From Macrobrachium rosenbergii (lineage: Eukaryota; Arthropoda; Malacostraca; Decapoda; Palaemonidae): a stretch of 64,000 nucleotides of DNA. The stretch is taken from the NCBI RefSeq assembly GCF_040412425.1, contig NC_089744.1, positions 37,558,099-37,622,098 of the forward strand, in the 5' to 3' direction. The notes below the pieces were generated by a model that saw only the letters and a list, made by a program, of their open reading frames with translations, searched no databases and was not told the origin of the DNA. A program made the translations under genes and the position numbers. This document shows positions 45,901 to 52,539 of this stretch, piece after piece. The stretch's first letter is position 1. Every line of letters starts with the position of its first letter.

Positions 45901-47324
45901 TGCCAATTCAACTAGAAGTGGACTTCCTGTATCTTCTAAGCCATCAGTCAACAAAGCTTCTTCCAATTCCTGCCAGGAAATTAAGTAAATCCAGTAAGGT
46001 CATTAGGATAATGCATAAAATTAATATTTCAATTTCTGTGACTAATGAATAAAAGGAAACTACAGACTGTATATTCAAAATTTACAGATTACAAATGTAA
46101 AATGACTTATCCATAAATTATTTTACAGTATTAATAATGCTGTAATTCTAACAACTACTCTTATGAAGTGTAAAACCATTATTAATATAGCTCTGAAGTC
46201 TAAAAGCGTTCCACAATTATTTATGGCTAAAAAGAATAAACAACTGTGATTTAGATGCTTAGTTCCATGGAAAAGGTTATGAATACTGTAATGATAAAAC
46301 TAGCACCTAACATTTTTCAATCATCTAATTTTCTACTATAACAATAGCAAAATTGCTATTATACAGCAAAATGCAGAACTCATCAAAATTAAAGATAAAG
46401 ATTTTGTCTGATGTCGATAAGATCTATACACTCGGATTGTTCAGCTTTTGAAGTTAGAGTTCTGGTTATCATATTTAGATGAAAATGTAAAGATCTTGAT
46501 TTCCCACAGTAACAGCAGAAAGATGCCTAAAATCAATGTAATCCCTTCACGCATTGTAAGGAATATAAAATTTTTGGGTATGCTCATATTCCTCAGACAT
46601 GCTATACAGTTGAAACTATAGGCTGACAATGAGTTAAGAATACATCAGTCCATAGGTTTTCAAAAACTGATATCATATTTATAAAAAAATAAAAACCTTG
46701 GTGATGTTCTAAATATAATTACTATACTGCATACTATCCATAAATGTATATTACACAGAGTAAGTCCACTTTTCAAAATCCAAAATCCAAAGACCTATAT
46801 TATATTTCTTGGCAGTTTTGAAATACTGGGGAAAACATTCTACAGCTCTGACACAAATTCTGTTTGTAAATCAAGTTTTAAACACCCTGTACATAATTAA
46901 TCTCTCCTCATATTATAAGAATAGGAATTTGAATATAAAACATAGGCCCAAGGCCAAGCACTGGGATCTATGAAGTCATTCACAGCTAAAAATAATGTTG
47001 AAACAATTGTTAGGAGAGGGTGGGAAGTAAGAGGGAGGAAAGAGAATGTGAAGGGAGATATAGTAAAAGGGATAAAAGGGGCTGCAGATAGGAGCCGAAG
47101 GGACACTGCAAAGAACCTTAAGTAATGCCTACAGTGCACTGTGCAAGGTGCCCTGACAGCACTAGCCCCCTACAAGGCTCTTCACATTATAAATAACCAG
47201 TCTTTATATCTTTGGCTAATGTGTTCGTAACGTACCTCAATATCAAAATCAAGAAGATCGAAGGCGGCTCTGAAGAGTGAACAGAAGTGTGCAATACTCG
47301 GCAGTTCCCACCATGACTGGATAT
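10480..47324 (-). CDS. CECR2: CECR2-like chromatin remodelling subunit, partial, 10 exons
   Basis: Join on the minus strand: 47324-47236, 45969-45808, 43954-43823, 42481-42236, 39424-39281, 35681-35485, 19776-19119, 14292-14147, 13313-13157, 10585-10480. All introns are GT-AG and every phase matches, giving 679 codons with no stop. Order: SWWE/FCSLF DDT-like start (residues 1-84), WHIM-like part ending in the WYFYGTRLY motif (85-210), a Trp-containing segment ending DFLPEI (211-258), Glu/Lys coiled coil (259-324), basic linker with AT-hook-like repeats (325-543), bromodomain with WPF shelf (618-620) and acetyl-lysine-binding Asn 675. In vertebrates CECR2 pairs with ISWI-type ATPases in the nuclear CERF remodeller and its bromodomain reads acetylated histones; the same role here is inferred from domain order. 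The start codon, the last bromodomain helix and the C-terminus are missing from what I could place. Other DDT-bromodomain proteins such as ACF1 or BPTF fit less well because they carry PHD fingers or a different domain order. Confidence 0.93.
10586..13156. other. Intron between exons i and j
   Basis: 2.6 kb of AT-rich sequence without a convincing exon or complete element. Several short open frames (for example 11457-11696 minus) lack family resemblance and flanking splice support. Confidence 0.6.
13157..13313 (-). CDS. CECR2: CECR2-like exon i (bromodomain, first half)
   Basis: 157 bp, acceptor TTTAAAG, donor AGG|GTTAGT. It encodes the first half of a bromodomain: GMYKVLEHL helix, AWPFHDPV (WPF shelf), [13 protein letters not shown] in the ZA loop and start of helix B. 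The match to the CECR2 bromodomain (AMYKVL, SWPFLEPV, YAPNYY) is close. Phase 0 out, continuing directly into exon j. Confidence 0.95.
14147..14292 (-). CDS. CECR2: CECR2-like exon h (linker before bromodomain)
   Basis: 146 bp, acceptor TTTGACAG, donor CAT|GTAAGT, phase 0 in and phase 2 out. It encodes a Ser/Thr/Val-rich linker ending [11 protein letters not shown]. There is no recognisable domain. It is supported by good splice sites, an open frame, and the fact that its last two bases plus the next exon's first base make a complete codon. Confidence 0.75.
14870..15340 (+). pseudogene. Non-LTR retrotransposon RT tail fragment
   Basis: [19 protein letters not shown] and, after a gap, [20 protein letters not shown] resemble the Cys-containing and VEQFCYLG blocks after the RT core of arthropod non-LTR elements. 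It is short, 5' truncated and frameshifted, and lies in the intron between exons g and h. Confidence 0.5.
15341..19118. other. Remaining intron sequence between exons g and h
   Basis: 3.8 kb without a clear gene. Open stretches such as 16494-16865 (plus) show no recognised motif. There is a poly-A run near 18645 and AG-rich sequence at 18708-18726. It probably consists of old, unrecognisable repeats. Confidence 0.5.
19119..19776 (-). CDS. CECR2: CECR2-like exon g (basic linker with AT-hook-like repeats)
   Basis: 658 bp: one base completing the split Arg codon plus 219 codons, acceptor TTTCCAG, donor CAG|GTAAGA. The sequence is low complexity and very charged. It has repeated GRRKS(V/I) units around the middle ([21 protein letters not shown]) and later [16 protein letters not shown], an AT-hook-like triplet near 19175-19232. 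Acidic DSDD and SSDDDEE clusters suggest phosphorylation or nuclear sites, an inference. Assignment to CECR2 rests on the continuous frame and exact phase match with both neighbouring exons, since linkers in this family are poorly conserved. Confidence 0.85.
20486..20831. mobile_element. Non-autonomous TIR element with central hairpin
   Basis: Short inverted ends TTTTCTGTAAA (20488-20498) and TTTACAGAAAA (right end), AT-rich, non-coding, with a long central hairpin at 20659-20759. It directly abuts the outer end of DIRS copy 2. The sequence looks like a repeat family recurrent in decapod genomes, judged from memory of the family and not from a search. Confidence 0.6.
20659..20759. repeat. Long stem-loop inside TIR element
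   Basis: About 40 bp (ACTGAGGCTAGAGGGCTGCA followed by ATTCGATATGTTTGAT) pair with GATCAACATACCAATTTGCA and GCCCTCTAGCCTCAGTGG after a loop of about 20 bp. There are only two or three mismatches, so a transcript of either strand would fold into a strong hairpin. Confidence 0.85.
21055..21140. repeat. DIRS copy 2 internal complementary region
   Basis: Hairpin of GTAATTACTGGGTAAGTATA and TATATTACCCAGTAATTACC around an AT-rich centre, the same element as in copies 1 and 3. Confidence 0.72.
21662..22948 (-). pseudogene. DIRS copy 2 tyrosine recombinase
   Basis: A first frame (22948-22019) has [19 protein letters not shown], a core-binding region ([20 protein letters not shown]) and [18 protein letters not shown], which carries the box I arginine. 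The rest continues in another frame with [12 protein letters not shown], where the box II histidine is replaced by Gln, and [17 protein letters not shown] with the presumed nucleophilic tyrosine. The frameshift and the His-to-Gln change indicate an inactive copy. Confidence 0.82.
23059..23540 (-). pseudogene. DIRS copy 2 RNase H
   Basis: Open frame with [32 protein letters not shown] and [17 protein letters not shown], then a frameshift into [16 protein letters not shown]. The blocks match the RNase H of copy 1 and follow the RT on the same strand. Confidence 0.83.
23500..24310 (-). pseudogene. DIRS copy 2 reverse transcriptase
   Basis: Minus-strand pieces in order: [26 protein letters not shown], then (after an in-frame stop) [17 protein letters not shown] (motif A), [18 protein letters not shown] (motif B), [12 protein letters not shown] (motif C, YLDD) and [12 protein letters not shown] (motif D/E). 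A frameshift separates the C-terminal thumb. The core from MISLD through LGMKID (24134-23769) is one open frame of 121 codons, the best preserved RT in the window. Confidence 0.85.
24316..24844. other. Unclassified repeat-like stretch beside DIRS copy 2
   Basis: GC-richer sequence that replaces the 5' part of DIRS copy 2. It contains GACAGAAGAGTCTGTCGAAAC, a small hairpin followed by GAAAC, and then an AT-rich part. A short frame with [11 protein letters not shown] is visible but no family is certain. Confidence 0.35.
24845..24902. repeat. (ATT)n microsatellite
   Basis: About 19 trinucleotide units, uninterrupted. Confidence 0.95.
25085..25260. repeat. DIRS copy 3 inverted terminal repeat, 3' side
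   Basis: Starts with TTACCAAGTAATTACTTAGC and contains GATTTCACTAGTGCGGCA and GTTGGTTAGTAACGACACTT. All three blocks reappear inverted at 35085-35270. Confidence 0.83.
25283..25362. repeat. DIRS copy 3 internal complementary region
   Basis: TAATTAGTTGGTAAGTATAT and TAAGTAACTTACCAATAATTAC surround an AT-rich centre, matching the hairpins of the other two copies. Confidence 0.7.
27051..29239 (+). pseudogene. Non-LTR polyprotein remnant: endonuclease and reverse transcriptase
   Basis: Frameshifted fragments in order. [18 protein letters not shown] and [13 protein letters not shown] are the endonuclease N-terminus; [12 protein letters not shown] holds the GDxN catalytic block; QIDYVLVRK is near its C-terminus. 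RT follows: [33 protein letters not shown] (motif A), [16 protein letters not shown] (motif B), [13 protein letters not shown] (motif C). Motif C reads FAGD instead of the usual YADD, so the catalytic Asp pair is lost. After the TTAA insertion the frame resumes at 30184 with [15 protein letters not shown]. Confidence 0.83.
29368..30179. mobile_element. piggyBac-like non-autonomous TTAA element
   Basis: 812 bp flanked by TTAA on both sides (29364-29367 and 30180-30183) with termini CCCTTAAGGGACAG on the left and, inverted, CCCTTAAGGGACGGC on the right. It interrupts the non-LTR polyprotein, whose reading resumes directly after it. No transposase is encoded, so mobilisation would have needed a transposase in trans. 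Confidence 0.85.
30184..30660 (+). pseudogene. Non-LTR polyprotein C-terminal tail
   Basis: This resumes immediately after the TTAA element. [36 protein letters not shown] and a later [15 protein letters not shown] sequence (in a shifted frame) are the usual post-RT region of APE-type non-LTR elements. Confidence 0.75.
30971..31288 (+). mobile_element. SINE-like repeat, copy 1
   Basis: About 315 bp with ordered blocks GAATTTAGGCCAAAGGCC, ACACTGGGACCT, GGAAAACCTTGCAGTTGCAC, GTTAGGAGAGGGTGGAAAGT, AAAGGGTTGCAGCTAGGG, GCAAAGAACCTTAAGTAATG and a CACTACCCCC end. The same order recurs at 33181, 46921, 51358 and 52073. It is nested in the gag-like part of DIRS copy 3. Confidence 0.75.
32470..32570. 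repeat. Short tandem repeat in DIRS copy 3 gag-like region
   Basis: Three near-perfect 27-bp units of GAGCTGGATCTGGGATCCTG plus GGAGCAA. On the minus strand they read as a repeated LPGSQIQL peptide. A length divisible by three suggests expansion while the region was still coding. Confidence 0.8.
33181..33460 (+). mobile_element. SINE-like repeat, copy 2
   Basis: Same block order as the copy at 30971, lacking the terminal CACTACCCCC part. It interrupts tandemly repeated gag-like sequence of DIRS copy 3. Confidence 0.75.
34210..34920. repeat. Imperfect tandem repeats in the 5' part of DIRS copy 3
   Basis: Three diverged units of roughly 220-270 bp, each with a GCTAACAGTACCTGAATTAG-type block, a GATATTCTGTAA-type block and an ATCATAA...TGATATGCAGT-type block. 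Units start near 34218, 34493 and 34715. They lie between the 5' terminal repeat and the gag-like region. Confidence 0.6.
35085..35282. repeat. DIRS copy 3 inverted terminal repeat, 5' side
   Basis: Reverse-complement partner of 25085-25260, with AAGTGTCGTTACCAACCAAC and GCTAAGTAATTACTTGGTGA. Confidence 0.83.
35485..35681 (-). CDS. CECR2: CECR2-like exon f (charged coiled coil)
   Basis: 197 bp, acceptor CTTCATAG, donor AG|GTAAGG, ending in phase 2 (AG|G arginine codon completed in the next exon about 15.7 kb away). It encodes [14 protein letters not shown] followed by about 40 residues almost entirely E, K and R, a predicted coiled coil that matches the RIEKQKRKEEEEE region of vertebrate CECR2. 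The following intron contains DIRS copies 2 and 3. Confidence 0.88.
36490..37720 (+). pseudogene. Degenerate CR1/jockey-like non-LTR RT fragment
   Basis: Plus-strand pieces: [35 protein letters not shown] (RT finger block), GLDFRTAL (motif A, damaged), [21 protein letters not shown] (motif D region) and [11 protein letters not shown], then RT tail fragments up to about 37.7 kb. Motifs B and C were not found, so there is an internal deletion as well as many frameshifts. It lies between exons e and f. Confidence 0.65.
37721..39280. other. Intron sequence between exons e and f
   Basis: No exon recognised. Phrases such as TTTGTACCAAGTTTGACCAT and GACAGACACAATGATGGACA recur in altered form near 36050-36230 and 38260-38300, so an old dispersed repeat is likely. 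Confidence 0.4.
39281..39424 (-). CDS. CECR2: CECR2-like exon e (DFLPEI segment)
   Basis: 144 bp, 48 codons, acceptor TTTTGTAG and donor AAG|GTAACT. It encodes [14 protein letters not shown] and [12 protein letters not shown], corresponding to the family's TEEEWRQV...EDFLPEI stretch. The intron between this exon and the previous coding exon holds the Tigger/pogo insertion at 39586-41897. Confidence 0.9.
39586..41897 (+). mobile_element. Tigger/pogo-type DNA transposon
   Basis: 2.3 kb with a TA target duplication on each side (39584-39585, 41898-41899) and inverted ends CAGGTGGTGTTTAAGTTACG against CAGGTATTGTCCTACTTACA. It encodes a decayed CENP-B/jerky-like transposase on the plus strand. 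It lies in the intron between exons d and e of the CECR2-like gene, in opposite orientation to it. Confidence 0.88.
39884..41645 (+). pseudogene. Tigger-like transposase pseudogene
   Basis: It starts at ATG 39884 with an N-terminal DNA-binding region ([20 protein letters not shown]), then an in-frame stop. The CENP-B domain follows ([35 protein letters not shown]), then the DDE domain in pieces: [15 protein letters not shown], where the usual first Asp is Asn; [12 protein letters not shown], where the expected DNAPSHP is altered; and a damaged PLDQG region. The C-terminal acidic tail ends at 41645. Several stops and at least two frameshifts make it inactive. Confidence 0.85.
41898..42235. other. 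Intron sequence next to Tigger insertion
   Basis: AT-rich, nothing recognised. Confidence 0.6.
42236..42481 (-). CDS. CECR2: CECR2-like exon d (WYFYGTRLY motif and basic tract)
   Basis: 246 bp, 82 codons, acceptor TTATTGCAG and donor CAG|GTAAGG. It starts with [10 protein letters not shown] and [13 protein letters not shown], the most recognisable CECR2 block. A very lysine-rich run follows ([19 protein letters not shown]) and then an acidic, serine-rich SESDEESEV. The lysine tract lies where the vertebrate protein has an AT-hook-like RRGRPPK, but no AT-hook core is visible here. Confidence 0.93.
42482..43822. other. Intron between exons c and d
   Basis: AT-rich, nothing coding recognised; holds the short tandem duplication at 43168-43285 and a smaller one near 42885-42920. 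Confidence 0.6.
43168..43285. repeat. Short tandem duplication in intron
   Basis: TAAGATAATATGATGTAA with CCAGGTA(T/C)TG and AATAAA(C/T)(T/A)TGTTCTTAAA occurs twice, about 57-60 bp apart. Confidence 0.75.
43823..43954 (-). CDS. CECR2: CECR2-like exon c (WHIM-like region)
   Basis: 132 bp, 44 codons, acceptor TTTTCAG and donor AAA|GTAAGT. It encodes the strongly conserved [19 protein letters not shown] motif followed by DVLDLLK, which in this family and in RSF1-type proteins forms the helix before the WHIM motif. Phase 0 on both sides. Confidence 0.93.
44250..44870 (-). pseudogene. Possible non-LTR retrotransposon tail remnant
   Basis: On the minus strand [14 protein letters not shown]...[14 protein letters not shown] resembles the RMEKRRLRWFGHV-type tail of non-LTR polyproteins, and a second similar stretch occurs near 44760-44840. 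The resemblance is weak and the region has many stops. Confidence 0.25.
44871..45807. other. Intron sequence between exons b and c
   Basis: No exon or intact element; probably old repeat sequence continuing from the possible non-LTR remnant at 44250-44870. Confidence 0.45.
45808..45969 (-). CDS. CECR2: CECR2-like exon b (DDT-like domain)
   Basis: 162 bp, exactly 54 codons, between CCTGGCAG and CAG|GTATGC. It begins ELEEAL directly after the FDIE of the previous exon, as in vertebrate CECR2, and contains LVQGCLPG, matching the family's LLQGC helix. It ends in a basic KLFKHKCQ segment. Confidence 0.92.
45970..46920. other. Intron sequence between exons a and b
   Basis: AT-rich, nothing recognised up to the SINE-like copy at 46921. 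Confidence 0.6.
46921..47178 (+). mobile_element. SINE-like repeat, copy 3
   Basis: Member of the same family with an internal deletion of the GGAAAACCTCGCAGTTGCAC block. It lies just downstream, in gene orientation, of CECR2-like exon a. Confidence 0.7.
47236..47324 (-). CDS. CECR2: CECR2-like exon a (DDT-like start)
   Basis: 89 bp. The acceptor is a pyrimidine-rich TTTGCAG and the donor is GAG|GTACGT. Read in phase 1 (first codon split xAT) it encodes a 30-residue segment with SWWELP, AHFCSLF and FDIE, the signature of the CECR2 N-terminus. This is the most upstream exon that could be found. It has no start codon, so at least one further 5' exon lies at higher coordinates, inside or beyond the window. 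Confidence 0.93.
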
Positions 47325-48501
47325 CTGCAAACACATACAAAGAAGAAATAACTGTAATATACATTTTTCTCTAAACATAACTGCAAATGCTGACATTATT
47401 AAATCAATTCACTTTTGAGCATCAACTAATTTACAGTTCAGTACAACTTGCATGAAATCATATTTATCAAAAATAGTTTCCAAAAGGATGATCTTAAATA
47501 ACATGTAAAATAAAAACTGTATAAAATCAAAAACATAATATGATACAAGATTCTGTTTTTAAGAGATTTTGTTCTTCTCATCTTTGACTGATGAAACCTC
47601 AAAACCATTTGTGCATCAAAATATGCATACACTTGTGGGTTTTTACATACTTAGCCTTTAATATATCAAAAGTAAAATTTAACAAAATTTATCATCTGAT
47701 AATTTTAACCTTGAATAGTAAAGGCCTTAGAGAGAACTCAAGGTATAGCCGTGTGCAATATCATCGTAATAGAACAGTGCAGTGTGCATGAATGCAGTTA
47801 TAAATGTAAACAGCATACTGTGCTTGTATGTTTATATATATACATAAAACTACTTGGTTTGACAAACAATCCTAAATGATTATTTCTTCGCCAAATTTTG
47901 TAAACAAGAATGAACGTTGTTTTCAGTTATAATGTATAATTCGATGTAATTACAGCAGTAACACTGACAGTGTTGAGTTATTCCCTCCATAACATCTGCA
48001 AAAACTGACAATTATTCTTATTCTTTAAAAACCCAGAAAAAATTAGCAAAATTACACAAGCAACATACTACCATACTAGGTACATAGGAATAATCAGCAA
48101 CAAAGTAAACATACAGTACTTCAAATAAAGTCTGCAAGGAGACAAAAGTCAAATGGAAGTGTTTTATACGGGAGCAACTTTCCAATGTATTTAATTTGCC
48201 AGGTTCCTTAGCTATATAAAATTGTAATGGCTCTCGTTTTTCCAGATAAAATGCATGTTTACTGTCATTATGACCCAGATATTTAAGAAATATCGACTTC
48301 TATCGCCTTTACATATAATCATCATCTTCTAAATTTAATACCTTTAAAAACTTTTTTCTTGTGAGATCAAACGTAACAGCCCAGCAGCCCTTTATTCGAT
48401 GGGAGAAAATGACTCCACCGATAGAGCATAAAGAGTTGACTATCGAACTATGTGTCTGATCACAAACCTAAGAACAAACAGCTAAATTTCTTTTCTTGTC
48501 T

Positions 48502-48502
<1 letters not shown>
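47325..48502. other. Sequence upstream of exon a
   Basis: AT-rich, with no coding resemblance. The missing 5' exon of the CECR2-like gene was looked for here and further right, using candidate donor sites, and was not found. Confidence 0.5.
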
Positions 48503-48580
<78 letters not shown>

Positions 48581-48614
48581 CTGTACATATGTATTACCTA
48601 CTGTACATACACAC

Positions 48615-48682
<68 letters not shown>
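48503..48682. repeat. Two (TA)n microsatellites
   Basis: Tracts at 48503-48576 and 48618-48682, separated by ACTGTACATA-type sequence that is itself partly duplicated (CTGTACATA twice). Confidence 0.95.
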
Positions 48683-48687
<5 letters not shown>

Positions 48688-49536
48688 GCATGTGTGCACT
48701 CCCACTCATACTTTAAAATCCTAAATTCAGCATCTCTAAAGACCTCTCATCCCTATTAACCACAGTAGTATGCACTCGAATTGTGACCATATTTGAGAAA
48801 TTAAAATATCTTTTTTTGTCCGAGAGTAAAATCAGCCAAATTAAATCAGTGCTATGCTTCGAATTGTCTGCAGCCGTCTACAAATCATTAAGTTTTTATT
48901 TTATGTACAGGGAGATAATACTATGTAGTATCGTTGGATTGAAGCGCTTACAGTACAACCGACTGTCCCGTTTGCCGTGTGCATAGTCCGTAGAGTATCT
49001 TACCCCAAAGCCGAACTGAGCATAAAAAGACCACAAACACCGGTTCCAATGCAGCAAAAAACTTCTGTATTATGAATGTTAAGTTGGCGACTGATCACCA
49101 TAATTTTATTTTTAATTAATTTCATTAAACAAAACTTTAATAATCTCAATAAATCTTAAAGCAATATGTGAAAACTTGAACACTCAACATAAATCTTAAA
49201 ACAATAAATGACACGGAGCACATATTCACATACTCTAAATCGCGCTAAGTGTCTCAGCTAAAGAATAAAGAATTTTATATATTTCAACTCTTCGTTTACA
49301 TTAAACACAATATTTAAAAAATCAAGGTATATATCAATAAGAAATTTTAAGAGTGAGCTAAATAAAAACGCAAGAAAATATTTATGAAATACCACAGCTA
49401 TCACTAAAGATTATACTAATTTTAATAAGTAAGCAAAATTGCAATCTGCTCTTATCGTTTAGTTGATATTCCATTGTTACGAGTCGGTAAACCATTTAGT
49501 GGTCAATTTATCAAATGATACTGACTGTACGTAGCC

Positions 49537-49588
49537 TATGTATGTATGTATGTATGTATGTATGTATGTATGTATGTATGTATGTATG

Positions 49589-49665
<77 letters not shown>
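49537..49665. repeat. Compound (TATG)n(TA)n microsatellite
   Basis: About 13 TATG units (49537-49591) run straight into about 37 TA units (49592-49665). Confidence 0.95.
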
Positions 49666-49669
<4 letters not shown>

Positions 49670-50019
49670 GAATGACAGGATTTGTTCTTACACAGATTTC
49701 TTACGCGATAAATAGAATACCATTAAAACATGAAACTTACCAAACAGCAACGTCAGGAAAACAGAATCCCAGAACCTTTGAGGCTCCTTAGAAATCCCAA
49801 AGAAGGCACATTTCCAAAAGCCCGAAGAGTAGTAGTACACTTCGCTGAGAACACAATTTTAAAAGCCATCACTGTGACTATTTCTTTTCTGAATGTTCTC
49901 TCAACAACCAAGTTTTAAAATCAACAAACTGAATTAGTTCAAGGAACTCTAATAATACATAGCTCTTATGAATCACTAATTGCTGTGTTTTCCAAATATC
50001 GTTTTCCACAGCAACCAAT

Positions 50020-50200
50020 ATTTCGGGTCGGCAACAGCCAACGAGTCCACTCACATCGCCACGAACACATCCACCTACCGCGATTGCTTCTCACAGAATG
50101 TGGGAAGACTCACTCCAGAGCAAGCGGCGAGGTAGGAGGGGAGGGGACCCCCACCGCCACCCGCCCCTCCCAAGTCCCAACACCAATCCACACCACATTA
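50020..50200 (-). promoter_or_regulatory. Candidate GC-rich promoter patch
   Basis: The only clearly GC- and CpG-containing non-repeat patch for several kb upstream of exon a. On the minus strand it has GGGAGGGGCGGGTGGCGG (GC-box-like) and, downstream, several GTGAGT/GTAGGT donor-like sites. It might be the 5' end of the CECR2-like gene. No in-frame start exon could be proved. Confidence 0.2.
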
Positions 50201-50296
50201 AATAACCCTCCCCCCATCACACAAAACCCATTTACTCATGGCATCAACTTCCCCCTTCGCTTTGTAGGTAATCTACAACACTTTTTGTCTGCAAAC

Positions 50297-50300
<4 letters not shown>

Positions 50301-50372
<72 letters not shown>
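50301..50372. repeat. (CT)n microsatellite
   Basis: About 36 CT units without interruption. Confidence 0.95.
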
Positions 50373-50376
<4 letters not shown>

Positions 50377-50413
50377 AGCATACATTACCACAAAAAGTCT
50401 AGTGGAAGAATTA

Positions 50414-50424
<11 letters not shown>

Positions 50425-50487
<63 letters not shown>

Positions 50488-50583
50488 TTGTATTATGGAA
50501 TGTATTTTTTATGATTATATATATATGGAATTAGATATTGTATTATGGAATGTATATTTTTCTGATTAGAGCTGACTGGCTCC

Positions 50584-50678
<95 letters not shown>

Positions 50679-50694
50679 CATACATACATACATG
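50425..50694. repeat. Two (TA)n tracts and a (CATA)n tail
   Basis: (TA)n at 50425-50481 and 50585-50674, the second ending in about five CATA units. TTAGATATTGTATTATGGAATGTAT-type sequence between the tracts is present twice. Confidence 0.93.
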
Positions 50695-51357
50695 ATTTGG
50701 TACAGTATCTGAAAATATTCAGCTCTTATTTTAATTTCTTCAAGTCACTTAAAACAAAAGATACCCATACTGCACTTACGATTTTCTACGAGTTCCATGT
50801 ATATATGGGTGAAATTTTATTCAACCCAGTCAGATTCGTTGCTTTCTCGCTGATACAAATGTAATGAACACCAAATCTGGGCAGTCAACTAAAATTTAAA
50901 ACAAAAAATGCACGGAGGCGTCAGGTACTTGACACCGTTTCTTCAAGGTTAATATTAAAGCTTCTCATTACCAACCACAAATTTTTTCCAGTATGCAGTT
51001 ATAAGTCAGTAGGTGCTTCACATGATTTTAGTATGCATAACAACATGATGGAAAAATGACCCTACCAGCTGTGAAGGCAAAACGAGCATTGAGAGTATTG
51101 CATGTATATATTATACATGGCCAAGTGCTGAAATAAAGTATTATTATTAAATAAGTCTTCTCCCAATCCCACGAACCACTTCTCTTTGAGGTATTAAGAG
51201 AGATGATATGTTGAAGAAAACACCGTTACGGTTCTTGCAAAGGTGTAGAACTCCCAATTTTCTCTGGGCAAGTTCGTCACAGATTAAGTTGGTCTTATAC
51301 TGTACCAGTAAGGGCTCTTACTCTTGAAGGAGCCCGTTAACCCCAACAGGATGTATT

Positions 51358-51649
51358 TGGAATAGAACGGAATAGAATTTAGGTCAAAGCCAAGCGCAGG
51401 GACCTATTAGGTCATTCAGCGCTGAATGGAAAATTTACAGTAAAAAGGGTTGAAAGGTGTAAAAGGAGGAAAACCTCGCAGTTGCATTATGAATCAGTTG
51501 TTAGGAGAGGGTGGAAAGAAAGACGGAAGATGGAGGCATAGTAAAAAGAATGAAAGGGGTTGCAGCTAGGGGTCGAAGGGAAGCTGCAAAGAACCTCAAG
51601 GAATCCCTATCGCATGAGGAACACTGAAGGCACTACCCCTTAAGGGAGG
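51358..51649 (+). mobile_element. SINE-like repeat, copy 4
   Basis: Full block order with GGTCATTCAGCGCTGAATGG and AAACCTCGCAGTTGCATTAT, ending CACTACCCCTTAAGGG. Confidence 0.72.
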
Positions 51650-52072
51650 ATGTGTTTGGTATAAAGCCTTTGGTATTTCATGTTACCACTTCCCATTTCC
51701 CAAAGTCTGATCAGACAAAAAAAAAAAAAAAAAAACTTTGACAGCAAGGGACGAACAACAAAAATTTTAAACAACTCACTGATGTAAAGGCTGCTTAGAC
51801 TTGACCTTCCTATATAGTTTCTTCCAATTCTCCTTGCGCGCAATGATTATGAAGTCTTAGCAATTACTGCCGATAACTTTTCTTGTGTTATAAAGCAGAA
51901 AAGGGTCAAGGAAACCCTCTGAAGTGCGAGCAAAATTCCCCTTAAACTCAAATTAACATCTTTTCACACATATTTCACCCAATTGTAGTTTTTGGAGAAT
52001 TTTATATCAAGCTGTCTACTGCCCAAGGTGAGGCAAAAATTCTGACAGATCATCAATAGATGCTTCTGTGGA

Positions 52073-52368
52073 AACAGAAATGGAAATGGAATTTGAAAGT
52101 TAGGCACAAGGCAAAGCGCTGGGGCCTACGAGATCATTCAGCGTTGAAAGGGAAATTGAGACAGTACAAAGGTTTTAAAGGTGTAACAGGGGGGAAACCT
52201 CGCAGTTGCACTATGAATCAATTATGAGAGGTAGGAAAGTTAGATAGAAGAAACAGAATATGAACGAAGGCTCAGTAAAAGGAATGAGGGTGGTCACAGC
52301 TAGGGGTCGAAGGGAAGCTGCAAAGAACCTTAAGGAATGAAGGTGCCTGACAGCACTAACCACAAAGA
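52073..52368 (+). mobile_element. SINE-like repeat, copy 5
   Basis: Same family with TCATTCAGCGTTGAAAGG and AAACCTCGCAGTTGCACTAT. It is more diverged at the 3' end. Confidence 0.7.
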
Positions 52369-52539
52369 AATGGATAGATACCATATCAAACCTCACAAGC
52401 CTACAATCACACATGATCCAATGATATGAAATATAACTTTATAAACAATTACAGTACTGGTCACGATAGTTAAGGTATTCTTCACAAATAAATGTATATC
52501 TGCATGTTTACATATGCAATAAATATAAATATATCGCAA

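Noticed and set aside
48952..49030. Donor-like GGG|GTAAGAT near 49014 (minus) with an ATG just upstream
   Set aside because: The short frame leaves the wrong phase for exon a and has no similarity to CECR2 N-termini.
49690..49900. Possible first exon of the CECR2-like gene on the minus strand (ATG GCT TTT... with a GTAAGT donor at 49738)
   Set aside because: The frame opened by that ATG meets a TGA before the donor, and the frame compatible with exon a's phase has no start codon.
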